Assembly: GCA_009760855.2 (NCBI GenBank)
Contig: WPIO01000017.1
Location: forward strand, 5,287,001 to 5,351,000
DNA length: 64,000 nt
Reading direction: 5' to 3'
Origin: Cristatella mucedo
Lineage: Eukaryota; Bryozoa; Phylactolaemata; Cristatellidae
This document shows positions 47,832 through 62,872 of this stretch, piece after piece. The notes beneath the pieces were generated by a model. It was not told the origin of the DNA and did not search any database. It worked only from the letters and a program-made list of their open reading frames with translations. Within the stretch, counting starts at the first letter, position 1. The number at the start of each line of letters is the position of its first letter. The position numbers and the translations under genes are program-made.

Positions 47832-50800
47832 CATCGACATTTTTTTCGCGGTATAGCTAGCCAGTCCGTGATCATGAGGTCAGAAATACTAGCTCTATGC
47901 CTGGTGCTCCTTCTTTGGGAATCCTACAGATGAGGCGACTCAACAAGATCAGTTTTTCAGTAAGCTTACTGAGAACAACCTCTTTCTTAATAAAGTTAAG
48001 GTCCTAATCGACGTATTCAAACAAATTCAGCTTCACACATCGTCTTGGACACGGCAGAAAAGGCACTATTTTGTTGAACGAAACAGCAAACCAAACCAGT
48101 CTAACAACCTTGAAGAACAATTATGCATAATACGATTTTCAGCATAACTCAGACAAGAAATCTCTTCAGTCACATCAACTGTCCAATAGGCCACGGCTTC
48201 ACTGCGTGCGAATTTCGTACAACAGCACAGTCAACAGAAACAAAGCTTCCGGCACCGTGCCACCAAGGGCAGGTTAGGTAACACGCTAATGACTGTCTAA
48301 TCCACGGTAGTTTTTTTAAGCTCAAAACCATCTTTTAAGCGGCATCCCTGGCCAGCAACGAGTGATGCTATACGAGACCCCGCTTGTGGGCGTCGTGCAC
48401 GGACCGACTGAGAGAACTCGGCGGCTACGTTCCTGCTAACGCATACCTCGTAAGCTTAAGCTGAGAGGATCGACCTCCAAAACGCTGCTTACCGAATGTG
48501 AGGATACGGTACTCAACAGACCCACGAACAAAGAAAAAAGTGAGAACCACACTCGAGTACGGAGGAGAAGAAGAGAAAGGAAAGTGGGCAACACAGAGGC
48601 AGCAGCAGCAGCAGAGTTCGAGGCAGCAGGCAGTGCACTGTGCCACTGTGAGCGCCAGCACAGAGGCAGACGCCGACTTTGCACAAGAATTGTGGAAGTG
48701 AATCATACAGGCTAGGACTTAAAGAGTAAAATGGCTTCTGTCACCAGCAGTCTTCAAGACAGAGAACGAAAGAGCTAACTTATTTCCCTGAGAGGACCTG
48801 AGTGCGAGAGGATGCTGAAACTGGTGCAGCACTTCAGCTAAGCACTCATGAGCCAAGCGATGGCAGGCTTTGAGTGACAAAGTGAGAATTTTGCTGTTGC
48901 GTCAGCTGGCTCAACTCGGAACCACCGCACCTCCTTCAGCAAAGGTGCCGCGTGACTAGATTTCTTGGATTTAAAGACGAGCAGTATTGGTCGTAATTAG
49001 CCATAACTCGACCACTATCCGTGCTTTGCTGTGTGCACTGCACGCGAGAGAGATCGGTATCGGTAGTGACTGACACTGTGAGTGAACCGGGCGGCCTGTC
49101 AGCCTAAGGATAAGCCCACCAACAGATGTGGGCCGGTTGGTAGGTTTGTAAAGCAGCTCATACGTCCTAGTCACTAGGACGAGGCTTCAAGGCCAAGTCA
49201 AAATCTTATACAAATATAATGGAATCACAGATCAATGACTCAAAAATACAAATGTCCATAATCGACCACCTTCTTAACCACTCCCAAGCAGGAATACTGA
49301 CTAGTGGTATGAATGGTGACAGCAGAGTATTTCTCCAAATCCTTCGTCAGTGAGATTGAACAGCTTAGGGACTCTATTTTCTCAATGCCATCATCCCTGC
49401 AGGACTACGGCCCTTCACATCACCTTCATCTCTTCATCTCCCACATCCACTTCAAGCCTGCCTCAACTGAACTCATCGCTCAACTTATCTGAACGGCCAA
49501 AAAGACCACTAGGCCTCTAGATCCTGTAACAACAGTTCTCTTTATGAGGTGCATAAACATGTTGCTTCTCACTATAAAAAGTATATATTCCTGGCTACCG
49601 GCGAAGTCCCTTACCCCCTGAAGATGGCAATTGTAAGGCCCCTCCTACACTTCTTATCCAAGACACTCGAACGAGTGGTAGCCTAGCAACTAAACGATTA
49701 CATCAATTAATCAGATCTTGCTAGAAAGTTCCAATAGGGATTTTAGAGCTAACCATTCAACGGAAACTGCTTTACTTCGGGTTGATATCGACCATTTGAA
49801 CAATGTCGATCGGGGTAGGGCTTCTCTGCTAGTTCTCCTAGACATCACAGCAGCATTTGACACTATTGGCCACCAGATCCTTCTGGAGTGCTTATAAACA
49901 CACTTAGGTATCATTGGCACAATGCTAACTAAGTGAGAGACGGATGCCAGAGAGAGTATATGTAAATGGATATCAGTCTTGTGGAAAGCCCTTAAAGTAT
50001 GTGTCAGCCCTCAAAGTCCAGGTCGCTTCTTTTTCTCTCTCACAATCTATACTCTCCCCTGGTCGATGTCGCCGTCAAACACAATTTGGCTTTTATTCCT
50101 ACACCGATGACACCCAGGTTTACCTATCCTTCGGCCCTTCTCAGCCTTGCTCCTCGTCGGATTCACTTAATTCCCACTGCCAGCATCGACGACATTCCCA
50201 TTTGGAGGCCTGCTAACTTCTAGAAGCTTAAAGATGATAAGACCAACTTAACAGTTATGGGCAAACCTAGTGCCACCCGAAAGTTTGAAGACCTAACCCT
50301 TAAGATTGGTTCAGATGGCATCACTCGTTTGACATCCGCCCATAATCGCGGTGCACTATTTCAAAACGACTTGTCATTAGCTAAGCACATTTCCTCCACT
50401 GTCACGGCCGCCTAGTTTTAGCTAGGGAACATCACCAAAAACCAGTTCTGAGCCAAACTAGTTCATGCGTTTGCGACATCGCATCAAAACTATCGTAACA
50501 CCCTTTTATTCAGGACTGGTGCACAACTCGAGCGGCTGGTCTGTCGTCATGTCGTCGATCACTCTACTTCTGCCCAAGTTTCATTGGCTCCCTATCGAGC
50601 ATCTACTCAATTGCAAGATCCTCAATTTGGCTTATGAGTCACTTCAATCGCTTTCACCAGCTATCACATCTCCTCACACTCCTCCAGTATGCTCTCGAAC
50701 CAACAACAATGATAACAATTTTGTATAGAACCTATGATAATACACGTTCTACGGCACAATGTGGAGACCATTAATAATGAAATGCTACAATTTGGCTCAC

Positions 50801-52025
50801 TGAGGTTTCTCATCAACGATTACACCACAGCAGTATTAGATCAGCTAGGAAGCAAAGCATATGATGGCTTGAATGTAGAAGCAAACTGGCAGAGACATTT
50901 TGGTGCCAAGGTAAGCATGCAGTTCGCTGCGCCAGTCACACCTGTTTTCGTTGGTCACTGACATAGCCCGGCCACCGGGTACGAGCTCATAATTCTCTAT
51001 TTTACCGAGGAACTCCTCATCATGCGAAAAAGTCAGGTCGATATCACCGACATCACCATCATAGTGCTGCAAGAATAAGAAGCATGTGCTTTAGAAAATA
51101 GGAAATCCAAGAGTACATAAGAAATTATATAAAGAGGAGCACACATACCTTGACATAAGCAAGGCTCTTGTAAAGAGCAGGATCTAGAGATGGCAACTCA
51201 TCCAGGAAGCTGTACGTGCTGCTGCTTGCATTTCCCAAGACTTGAGTAAGGAAGAACGGAGCAAACACCACATCGACAACAATTCCCTAGGTAAGACAAC
51301 AACGCATACACTATTTTCAACAATCGTAGACAAGCAAGATATAGCAATTGTGTATGCACTACGCTAGCATCGAATACAGACCAAGCAATGACCATTGGCT
51401 GCAGCAAGGAATCCGAATCCAAACTGTATCGGTGGCTAACAAACTAAGCAGTTATGCCTCGACATATATGCACACAAAAGTGCATGCAATGAGGACCTGT
51501 GCAAAACCTTTGACTGAAAATAAATAGTTTTTTGTAATCGAACTCAGCTGCCAAGACAGTTTAGGCACCGTCAACCCCACAGAGGATTGATTGATTGTTG
51601 CAATGATGAGGGGCCTCCCAAAAAAACCCACGTTCGGCCGGTAAAGTTGACATCAGCACACACAAAAACCACCATTGACTAGCATAGCAAAGCTTAGACG
51701 ACATACCTGGGTCTATATAGATACGTTGTTGCACCCAATACCATTCCTCACTATTTTATGTTTACTGCAGGTTTTATGGGTCATAAGTCTCCTAATAACC
51801 TATAGCAAAACTACAAGAGCTTGTATGTGAGTGTGTGTGTGAATAGTGTGCTTATGTCAACTTAATGTAGATGTGATGGGATACACATAAACACTCACAC
51901 AGCATATTGAGTGTATGCATGCACAGGTGCTAGAATGCACAGACATGGCAGAAAGGCAAGAGTCAAAATAAGGTCAGAAAGTGATTGCAAGAGTGGCTGT
52001 AGCCACTAAACGGCTCTCCGAATGC

Positions 52026-52084
<59 letters not shown>

Positions 52085-55000
52085 TATATATAATGAAGCA
52101 TATAACATATGTCCAGGGCACTAGAAATGCACAAGCAAACAAGAGAGTTGTGCACATAGGCAAACACAGAAAAAGACAAAGATGTGAGCACACGAGATAG
52201 TAGCACAAACATGTCAAGTTTCTAAGATGCAATAAGCCATACCATAAAGAATAACAGCTGAAAATGCAACATAGAAAGCACCCGGTTGCATACGACAGTA
52301 GTAATCGCACCTCGTACAATGCCTTGGCAAGCATTTTCCCCACGAACTCAAACAGCTGAAGATGGTTCTCCTGCACGAACGACGTGGGCGAAGGGTAAAG
52401 CCTTTGCTCGCTGGTTGCCTAAAAGAAAGGCAAACTGGGTAAGATGTCAAACACTGAGTCTTTCTGTGCCCTTATGAAACACGGGCTCCCAGTGGTTTGG
52501 TCGGTAAAAGACGATTACCATCGGAGATCTAGAATTACACCGTGTCTAAATTCACCATCCAAATTACACTTACACGCATTGCCCGTTTACTTCTGGGCAA
52601 TGCGTGTAAGTGTAATTTGGATGGTGGAAAAGAAAAGGTGCTTGCACGTTCAACCCCTGAGGTCCACATGCAAACTTTTAGAGCGAGGTAGATAGGCTGA
52701 TCCAGACGAAAGTTTTAAATGCCTGTGCCAGCCCACTGCAATGCGATCTGTACTTGCTTAGAGCTGTGCAGCACTCAGCAGTTTGAACTGATCAGCACAC
52801 AGTGGTCACATATATGATCAAATGCTATCAACACTTGATGCACGTTCTGTTCACTTCTGTTCTCTTGTGAATTTCGATGATAGTGCAGAGAATCTCTTGA
52901 CTTGCCTAACACGGGCCAAAGATCTAAGAGTCGCACACACAAAGTGATCATTTGCTGACCAATACAGGGTGGCAACCTTGCTATAACTGAGCGACCTTAT
53001 TGGCTCACTGTCAAATTAGTTCAAGAACAGTATCAGCAGAACCATTTCAAACGTTTATTGTTCCGTGCCAAGACATATTAATCTCACAGCTAATCCAGGC
53101 TTCGAGCAGAGACAAGAGGTCTGCTTAGCATCAGAAGCTGCTGCTGTTGCCAAGTAGATGTCAATTTCCAAGTGGTGGGTGCTGTATATGGTGGTAGGTT
53201 CACTAAGGGCACCAGTTCTGTTTTTACAGAACCGGTTCAGCTCTCAATGCAGAAATGGAACTGGCTGGCATGTTTCTACAAACGAATCTGACGTTTCCTT
53301 TAAGTTAAATGCAAAGTTACGATTTCTTATGACAGCAGAGGACCTTGATCACGGGCTTCCTATCTTCCTGCTGTTGATACAAGAGGAGTAGGAGAGTTCC
53401 AACTAAGTCAATCAGTCGACGTGAAAATGAAGACTCTAGCAGAAACGTAATGTTTTCAGCTTCACCAAAGATGACCATGGGTCACAGGCATAGATAAGAG
53501 AATGACTACACAGAAAGATAAAAGACAAAACATAAAAATAGAACTAGACTTGACATGCATTGTTGAAGAAAGGGAGAGCTGCAGTGATTCCAAGTGCCTA
53601 AATAATCATAAATAAGACGATGTCGATCACAAGTAGACAAAGCTCGCCTTTCCCACAGGGTAGTGCTGGTGGTCAAGTCACTTATGGCATTTTGCTGCAC
53701 AGTGTCATTTTTCTAGTTAGTGGTGCATTCATGCCGGCTCGGGAAAGGAAAATACAATCGTTTCATAGTCAACGAATAACAAGATAATATTAATTGAACA
53801 AGTCCATGTATATGCAATGTTGCTTCTTGCTGTCGTTTCGTGACAGCAAATGGGTGAGGCCGCATTAGACCCGCTGAGTCACAACCTGTTCTGCAAAGGG
53901 TTGTAGCAGCGTTGGCTGGCAAGGATCCAGCATAAATAACTGCATGTTAACAGGCCATTCGGACATAAGTTAACTTAATTTTAATTCTCCAATTAAGCAT
54001 ACATATGTGCCTAATTGACAAACAAACATTATTGGTTCTTAGCTAAAAAGTAAATGATTCCTTAATCGGTCTATTTCATGCAGCTGTATTGCAGTTATTA
54101 TGTACTTGACACTACAACTGTATTCCTAAAAAGGATTAGTGTCACGGATACATCACAGCACATAACCGATTAGCCACCATTGAAAAATGCCTTTATTCAG
54201 AAGTCTCACCCAAGTGCCCATCCACGACTGCATGCACGTGACTCGACTACACTACGTCTTCCTCTATTTGATTCACCACAGGTATCTTCACAGAAAACAA
54301 GCAAACTTCTGCAGTGCTAAGCAGCAGCCAACTCGCAGTGACCCTGGCTGCCCAGGGTCATTCTTCATTGTGGTCGCAAAGTACGATGACGGCTCAGTCG
54401 GTGGGGTACCAACAGGGTATTCTGCTCGTCGAGTCCAGCCGGCACCGGGGGAGGGAAGATCCCTGCCGTCACGGCTTCAGCAGCAGCTTAATGGACTGTC
54501 TTGCTGCTAGTGCCACATATATGGGGGAGGGAGGGTGCATCAATCAACAATGTGGACTGGCCATAGTACTAGGACGATTGGATGAATACCGGCCGTCTAG
54601 GGATTGAACTGATGGTGGCATCACGTTGCATTAGGCTGGAAAGGTGCAACGGTCCAACTTTGAGCATCCACAGTGACGTAGGTTCGATTAACTTGATCAC
54701 GTGTTCAAAAGCTGCATTCACCCGGTAAGATCTCGGCGAGTTGTGGTGGCTGACGGCTTCGGCATCAATCCACTTTTCCTTCCTTGCCTGTATGAATATG
54801 CACGCTTTCCCCTAAGGCTTGCATGGAATGGTGCATTTGGGGGCCATCAGATGGCCACCTTGTCTAGCATCCAGCAACAGCCAAACAATTGCTGATGCTG
54901 CTGCCACACTGTGCAACCATGCTTTTTTTTTTATCTTTTACAAGTCAATAGGGTCCTCAATTGGCAGCCCAGCATTAAACTGGCTGGATTAGGAAGTCGG

Positions 55001-58000
55001 TGCTCAACAAACAGGTAGCATCCCCAACAGTCAGGTTGTGCATGATGCCTTCGATAGGACAGCACACAGATTTTCCCCTCACTCAAACATTTTTGTCATT
55101 GTTGCCTTTGCTGATAGAACGAATCTCTGTTCGAGCTCGTTGCTTTAATGGTACTGTCGGCTAGAGCTAGCAATCCCGACACACACCGGCAATTGATCAA
55201 AATTGTAGGTCAACAGTTGCTGTCGGCCCAAGGAACGTCGGCCTGTGTGTTACTAGGAGGCTAGTTCTTAGTTACATTGAAGCCACTACAATCCAAATTA
55301 GGGTTCTATTAACAACACAGAGCCTGATGGTCGGTCAACTAATTCATGATAGTTTATTACGGTAGTCTTTCCTGCATTTATGATGCAAACTGTACTAAAG
55401 ACACACCTTGCCAAAGCAAGTTTCATACTTGGGAGCGAGGCCAGACGTTTGGACTTTGGTAGCCACTGTTTAACCAAGATCTATAAAAAACTGCCAGTTA
55501 TTGTATACAGTATTTCTTTACCGTACAACATTGGTTGCTGTCGAGTCAAGCAGTCAACCATATGGTGACATGGATGCTTCGGGATTTTGCTGCTAGTACA
55601 GACGGTTACTGTTGCTCTTCAGAGTATATGATTTATTATTCTGAAGACGTATTTGAAAAGATGGCAGTGACATAGGGTAACACATTACGAATTCGAGATT
55701 TAAAGGACTCCTTTTAGAGAAAGAGAGACTGACAATTATAAAAAAAACCTTCAACGCTGTTTCTTGTACCGGGTTTTAGCCCAGGGGCAAGGTGCTCACA
55801 AGTCACGACCAAGGTCACGGGTTCAAGTCCTGCAGCTGGCGATCCTCTATTCTTCACTTCAAGATGGACGGTGATAGCAATCATAGCTCTTGTGATGCTA
55901 TATAAATGAGGCTGTTCAATCATCGAGCCTTCACTTTTACTTTACTTGCCATGCGTAGTGGCACAGGTCTCACCTTGAATAAGCTCAAGGCTGGATCAAA
56001 TACCCGTCGTATAGTCTCTTCTAAGAATTCTTTGAAAACTCCATCCTGATCAATGCCAGCTTCGTCAAGACCCTGGAGACACAAAAACTCACGGCTAGTC
56101 AGGCTTGTCTTCTATCTGTATACTAAAATCGAGCAAGCATCTCAGCACACAAATTACGCACGCAAGATTACACATTCTCCGGCGACCATGCCTGCAAGAT
56201 CAATACTGAAGGAGGAACTAAGCAGGTACAGTTTGTTGACGCCTAAAGTTACACAACGACAGACGAAAGGAAGCAAAATCTAGAAAGGCACTTGGAAAAT
56301 ATATATAATGAGCTTCAAGTTTGATGGTGGCACGTTGTCAGCAAAATATTAACAGTATTAGAAATTAATATTACTAACAATAGGTATTTGAATATAGCCC
56401 TAAAAAATAAAATCTCTACCCAGATGCTTTACAACTATCCACCGTAGAAGTGATTCCCAACGTTTAACGACATGCTAGGTATCACGCTTAGACAAGCATG
56501 TAAAAGCATACAAACATCAAACTTAGACCAGTATGTATAAGCACACACGAAAACACTCAGGACCACTAGTTAGTTGGACCCCTGATCACTAACATGCACT
56601 GGATAATGCACAGGTTAGCATGCAAAGCACGAAGTCAAAAAGACAAGCTCACAGGGGTGTAGGGAAAGCTGAGCAAAAATGATGTGTCTTTAGGTGAGAC
56701 TTTCGCAAAGTGATGCAAAATCAATGCAGGAGGTGGCAGAAGCAGAAAGTAAGTTCCGGAATTTCGGTGCATACGACTTGCCAGTGGAACGGTGGTGAGA
56801 CGACTGGAAGATGATGAGCTGGTGTTGCACGAGCACACTGGTGAAGCATGGAGGCGAGATATGTAGACACATGTAAGCAAATAATAATAATAATAATAAT
56901 GCACTTGATAAAGCGCCCTCAGATAATTCAATCTCTTTCTAGATGCTTTACATTTGCTGCAAAGGGAAATGCGATTGAATCGTGAGTAATATCATGCTTG
57001 ATAAACAACATGAATAACACGGTTAGGGGTGACATGCACAGGGTCAGGGGTGACATGCACAGGGTCAGCATGCAAGTGTGGTTAGTGGCAGCATGCACAG
57101 TGTCCGCACGCATAATCACATTAAGGACGAATCACGGGGACCCACTAAATGCTGTCCTAAATAGTTGTGTTTTCAAGTTCTTTTTAAATATGGTCAGGTC
57201 AAGGGATGTTCTGACGCAGGTCGGGAGTGAGTTCCAGGCTTTGGGAGCATAAGAACTAAATGCACAGTCTCCAAAGGATTTGAGGTTTGTACGAGGTATT
57301 TCTAGACTGTTGGATTCCGAAAAGCGGGTGGTACGATGCTTGGCCTGATGGGGGAGTATGTCGGAGAGATAGGCTGGAGCCATAGAATGAAGGGACCTAA
57401 AAGTGAGCGACAAAACCTTGAAGTCAATCCGTTGCTTGACTGGTAGCCAGTGCAGGTCGGCGAGAAGTGGAGTAATGTGGCAACTGCGATGCTCACGACA
57501 GACAAGCCTAGCTGCAGAGTTTTGCACCAGCTGCAATCACCTGATCGTGCATGCTGGTATGCCAGCAAGCAGTGAGTTACAGAAGTCAAGACAGGATGTC
57601 ACAAATGCATGGACCAGCTTGGACGTGGTATCCTTATCTAAACAAGCCCGAATTTTAGCAATGTTATGTAGCTGAAATTAGGCAGATTCGACTGTGGAGC
57701 TGATGTGGTCGTCCAACGAAAGGTCACTTTGGAACGTGACACCTAGATTTCGAGCTGATTCAGCAGAAGATATGCTGGCAGAGCCGATTTTGAGAGTCAG
57801 CCTTTCCAATCTCTGAATCACACTGGGTTTGCCCATAACTAGTAAGTTAGTTTTATCATCGTTTAGTTTTAGAAAATTTGCTGCCATCCATGTGCGGATG
57901 TCATCAATGCATGCAGCTAGTGAGTTGAGAGAATTTGAGGTGCTCGAAGGCTGGGAGGGATCAAAGCAAAGGTAAAACTGAGTGTCATCCGCATAGAAGC

Positions 58001-59836
58001 GAAAGCCTAGATTGTTACTGGCATCACATCTGCAAGAGGGCTGTATAAATCGTGTGTATAAACCGTGAAAAGAACCGGACCTAGCACGGAGCCCTGAGGT
58101 ACCCCATATTTCAGAGGTACCTCAGATGATCTTTGTCCATTCACATCAATACTCTGCTGGAGTCTCCCACTGAGATAGGATCTGAACCATTGCAGAGCTG
58201 TGCCAGTGATGCCCAGGCGAGATGAGAGGCACTCTAGAAGAACTTTGTGATCGATAGTATCAAAAGCTGCCGAAAGATCGAGCAAAACAAGCAGAGACAC
58301 TCTACCTATGTCTGCATTCCTAAGTAGGTCGTTGTACACCCTAAGCAATGCTGATTCTGTTGAGTGATTAGCTCTAAAGCCAGACTGGAACTTACTAGCA
58401 AGGTTTGAATTTTCAATACACGAGTTCAGCTGGTCTGCCACAACCCGTTCCAGTGTCTTTGATAGATATGGTAGAAGGGAGACTGGGCGGTAGCTGCTCA
58501 AGTTCTCTTGGTCTAGTGTCGCTTTCTTGAGAAGTGGCCTGACTACAGCTTTTTTGAAAGGTGCTGGGACATGACCTGAGGCTAATGACATATTAATGAT
58601 GTGAGTTATGCATGGCAGCAGCAGATCAATGCAACGTAGGAGCAGGTCAGTGGGAATAGGGTCCGAAGGACTTGTTGTCTTCTTTGATTGGGATATGAAC
58701 TTCAGGACGAGATCACTAGTGACCTGCTTAAATGTAGACGTTGAGGTGGTGCCAGGAATCGGGGAATAGCATTCTAGGGGGGATGTTGTCATCGCAGGGG
58801 ATGGACTCCCTGATCTTGTCTATCTTCTGCATGAAGAATCGAGGGAAGCGATCGGCTAGATCATCACAAGGATCATCAGGTAAGGAGGAGCTAATCTGGG
58901 AGCGGTTGAGGAGATGGCTGATCGTCAACATCAGCATTTTTGGATTGTGCATCTGTGATTCAACAATGTTTTTATAGAAGGTAGACTTGGCTTTTGCTAT
59001 GATCGATTGATACGACCTGCAGTAGTCTTCATATGCCTGTCGATGGACAGTCAGTCCTCATCTTTTGTATGCTTTTTCAAGCTTGAGCATTAGTAGACCT
59101 GGCTAGTTTAATGTCTGTGGTAAACCATAGGCCGTCTGGGCGAGGGGGCACAGTTCGCTTAGTCAGAGGTGCAAACTCGTCGAGCGTGCCAGCGTCGTGT
59201 CGTGTTGTACCTATCTACCAATGATGACAGATCGAGGAAGGACTGAGCAGCAGAGGTGAAGCAGATATTCTCGCACGGACAGCATCGATGTCAAGGGTCT
59301 TGAGGTTTCGCGATTCACAGGTGAAGAAACCCCTAGGTCAGAGAATGAATCTTTAGTCGATTCGATGCTTGACAGGGAGCAAATGAAGCTCAAAAAAGTG
59401 GTGAGACGTGGCAGCCATGCCAATACGACAAGCCAGACCAACCGCTGAGTTTTGAACCAGTTGATGGCAGTTAAGAGCACAGGCCGGGAGTGTTGTTATT
59501 GCAATTGCAGTAATCCAGACGCGATGTCACGCATGAACATAATTGGCTGTAGTGCTCTTTTCTAAGCAGACCCAGCTTATGGAAACTTTACTCAGCTAAG
59601 AGTAGGGCCAACGTGACAGCGGAGGCAATGTGCTCATTCAACGACACGAGCAATGCTGATTGGATAAAAGAAGTATGCTGCTGGACACATAAACCGATAA
59701 CTCTACGAGTACGACCGCATACTGTCAGTCAATATCAGGAGTAGATAAATCAAACACTGTGAACACACACACATGCACACACACACATGCGCACACACAC
59801 ACAAACACACACACACACACACACACACACATGCAG

Positions 59837-59886
<50 letters not shown>

Positions 59887-62872
59887 GTGTTACACACCCA
59901 CACACACACACGGTATATAAACACACATACGGCCTGATGTGCCTAGAAAGAGATTGAGTTCTCTGAGGGCGCTATATAAAATGTATTAATAATAATATAT
60001 ATTGTGACAGTCCTCCACACCAATTTTCGTCTGGCTGGGTAGCACGATCGAGCAATAAGCCTGCTGGCTCCAACACCAAACACTTTATTTTGTGCAAACC
60101 ACGCCCGGCCATCCCCTGTCTACACACTCTAGGTGGCTGCCGGCCAGTGTCAAGGGATCTAGCCTTCCCCTCCCTGTACCCCTGCAGCAGCCCTTATATT
60201 CCATGCATGCATTGTTTTTGCACTGTCGAGCCATTGTTTGTTCCGAGCCCATCAGACAGCTGGGGCAGTTTATAGTAGATGGATGTCGCCACAGATGCTG
60301 GCCAATGCATGGATTTGGGCAGGACTGCTGAGTCATCTGCCGAGTCACCGGCTGTCCTCCACCGATTGTGAACCTGCGGCTGCTTAGGTAGTCTGAGCCC
60401 TCGTAGGGTCTCGAGTAAGGCAATGCTCGAGTCAGTGCTCGAAGGCTGCTTTGTCATGTTCCCTCACATACGTACGTTTATCTATACAAACATGTACATG
60501 TTCTGTCAAACGCCTAAGCAAGCTGCCATACCTATGTAAAGAGCATTGCTTTCCCTTATAAATAACAATGTACTGTTTGGTTTGTTTGGACGAATTACTT
60601 CGCCTAGTTGAAGCCCCAGCATCAGCTTGTGTCTTAGCAATGCTTTGAGCAGAAGGAATCTGCTCATCAAGGCTTTCGTTGTCACGGGTCTGATCATTTT
60701 CCGAGTGGCTACTGCTCCTTAATATCGTAGCTTATCCATCATTCAGAAAACAAATTGTGCCGCTTTGAAGCTACTTCTTAATATTGCAGCCGATTCACTG
60801 CTAGGAAATCGTAGGCTCCATTGCAATGCAAACATTGCAATGGAGCTTGCCTTGCCGTGTCCCCAAATCGGTTCTCTCAAGAAAGGTTGATATTCTCGTG
60901 GCTTGGCTGCTGCAGCACATTCACGGCACGCATCGGGTCGGCGAGTAGCGATGCATACGCCCTTTGCGACATGCACTCCCTATGTGGCATGCTGCCGACA
61001 CGAGTGACGAGCAAAAGCGGCTTTTCTCAGCAGCAACTGTTGTCATGAGCAAACTGAGAGTCTAAACATAGCAACATATATGCTCTCGAAGAGCTGATAC
61101 ATGGACCAATAGGCACAGGACATAGTGCGAGAAGTATACCAATGCCGTGCACAGACAGCAGACAGCAGTTGGGTAAAGAGGTCGATGAGCCATCACATGC
61201 CCAGCGTACTCACTTGTTCGTTGACAAATTTCACTCGTATGGTACCCTTTAATGCCAGGCTCGGCAGTGCAGCCAGCTGTGTGTAGCCATCCTATAAATA
61301 GCACCGCAAGGATTAAACTGAACAAAATGATGAAGTATTTGATATAAAAGATGTGCAATTAAGCTTCGTAATCGTGCTAGCAACCCATTGCTTCCGTAAC
61401 AACCGCGCATTAAAATGCCAACTTCAACGTGCACTGCCACATTGCAGAACTGGATCACTCTCCTTCTCTTCATCGCCTTCATCCGCTGTGCCTTAGTCTT
61501 AGTTTTTACACATACGGATGCTCACGAGCGGTTCTGATTTTAATGGCAGAACAAACTGCAAGCCGTTTAACAAATTCACGTTTCCCGAAAAGTATTGCAC
61601 TCAACCTCATCATCAATGCTATCTGTCATACTAGCAAACATAAAAAAATGAATCGATTACATTCACAGCAAGCCAGCAAATGTACCTCCAGCATACGGGA
61701 GCGATGCACGGTGATAAACGTAGAATGCGGTGTATGATTCGGCGACTCCTTGATGCCAAGTGCTTCTTTTTCTGCTCCCACGAGCTTTCGGAAGAGGACG
61801 ACCCTCTAGAAATTGTACGGTGCCCACTCAGCAACGTCAGCAGGACAAAGACAAGCTAGCGGTCACGCAAAGCGCGCCCGTGCTATGTATACGTCTCTGT
61901 GCGGGATGATATGCGGCATATGCTTGAGGAGAAACAGAGCCGTCTTGCTCTGCTTTTCCACGGCTGCAAGAAATTGCAGGGGCTTCACGTCCCTAAAACC
62001 AAATAATATAACTTCAGCCATGCATAACTTAAATCACAGTAAAAGTGCTCTATCGTGCAACTTGGCAGAAACCCAGAGTATAGGTGAATTATAGAAGGAA
62101 ATAGCAGCAAGCTGCAAGCACTGTTAACCAGCAACGGGATATGCCATGCGCCAAGCACGTGCTGCCACCAGTGTGTGCACGACTACAGATGGACGAAGAC
62201 ATACACACAGAAGCACCTTTGCATGTAGATAAGGATCTGCAAGTGAAGCTATGTGCAAATACGCTTGCACACAGCATGCATGAGTGTGCTCGAGTTAATG
62301 GTTAAGGTGCTTGGCCCAACCTAGGTCTGGCCGAGGTCGTGGGCTCGAACCCTGAGGCACATGTAAAGCGTCTGACTAGAGATTAAGCTCTATTAGGGCG
62401 CTATACAAATGAAGTATATATACATATATATCTTTATGATTGCTACTATTATAGTATAGATTTGTGTCAACAAGCCTCCAATGTGAGTGCCATGACCTGG
62501 GGCGCATGCACACATGAGCACACACTTCGGCATAAACATGTATACATATAAATAAATATATAATTATTTTATAAAGCGCTATAAGAGAACTTAATCTCTA
62601 TTCAGGCGCTTCACATATGCCCCGGTGGAGCTCGAGCCTGCGACCTCACCTTGACTTTGGTCGAGGGTAGCACCTTAACCATTGGGTCAAACCAGCACTG
62701 CGAATATGACACTGCCACCCTGGTTTGGCCCAGGGGTCAATGTGTTCGCCTTTAACGACCAAGGGCAAGGTTCTCACCTTTACGACTGAGGTCGTGGACT
62801 CAAGACACGTGGCATATAAGTGAAGCGCCTGGATAGAGATTCATTTCTTTTAAGGTGCTATACAAATGAATT

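Noticed and set aside
55765-55840. Possible tRNA gene
   Set aside because: Same reasons: B box present but part of a SINE family member with the type 1 tail.
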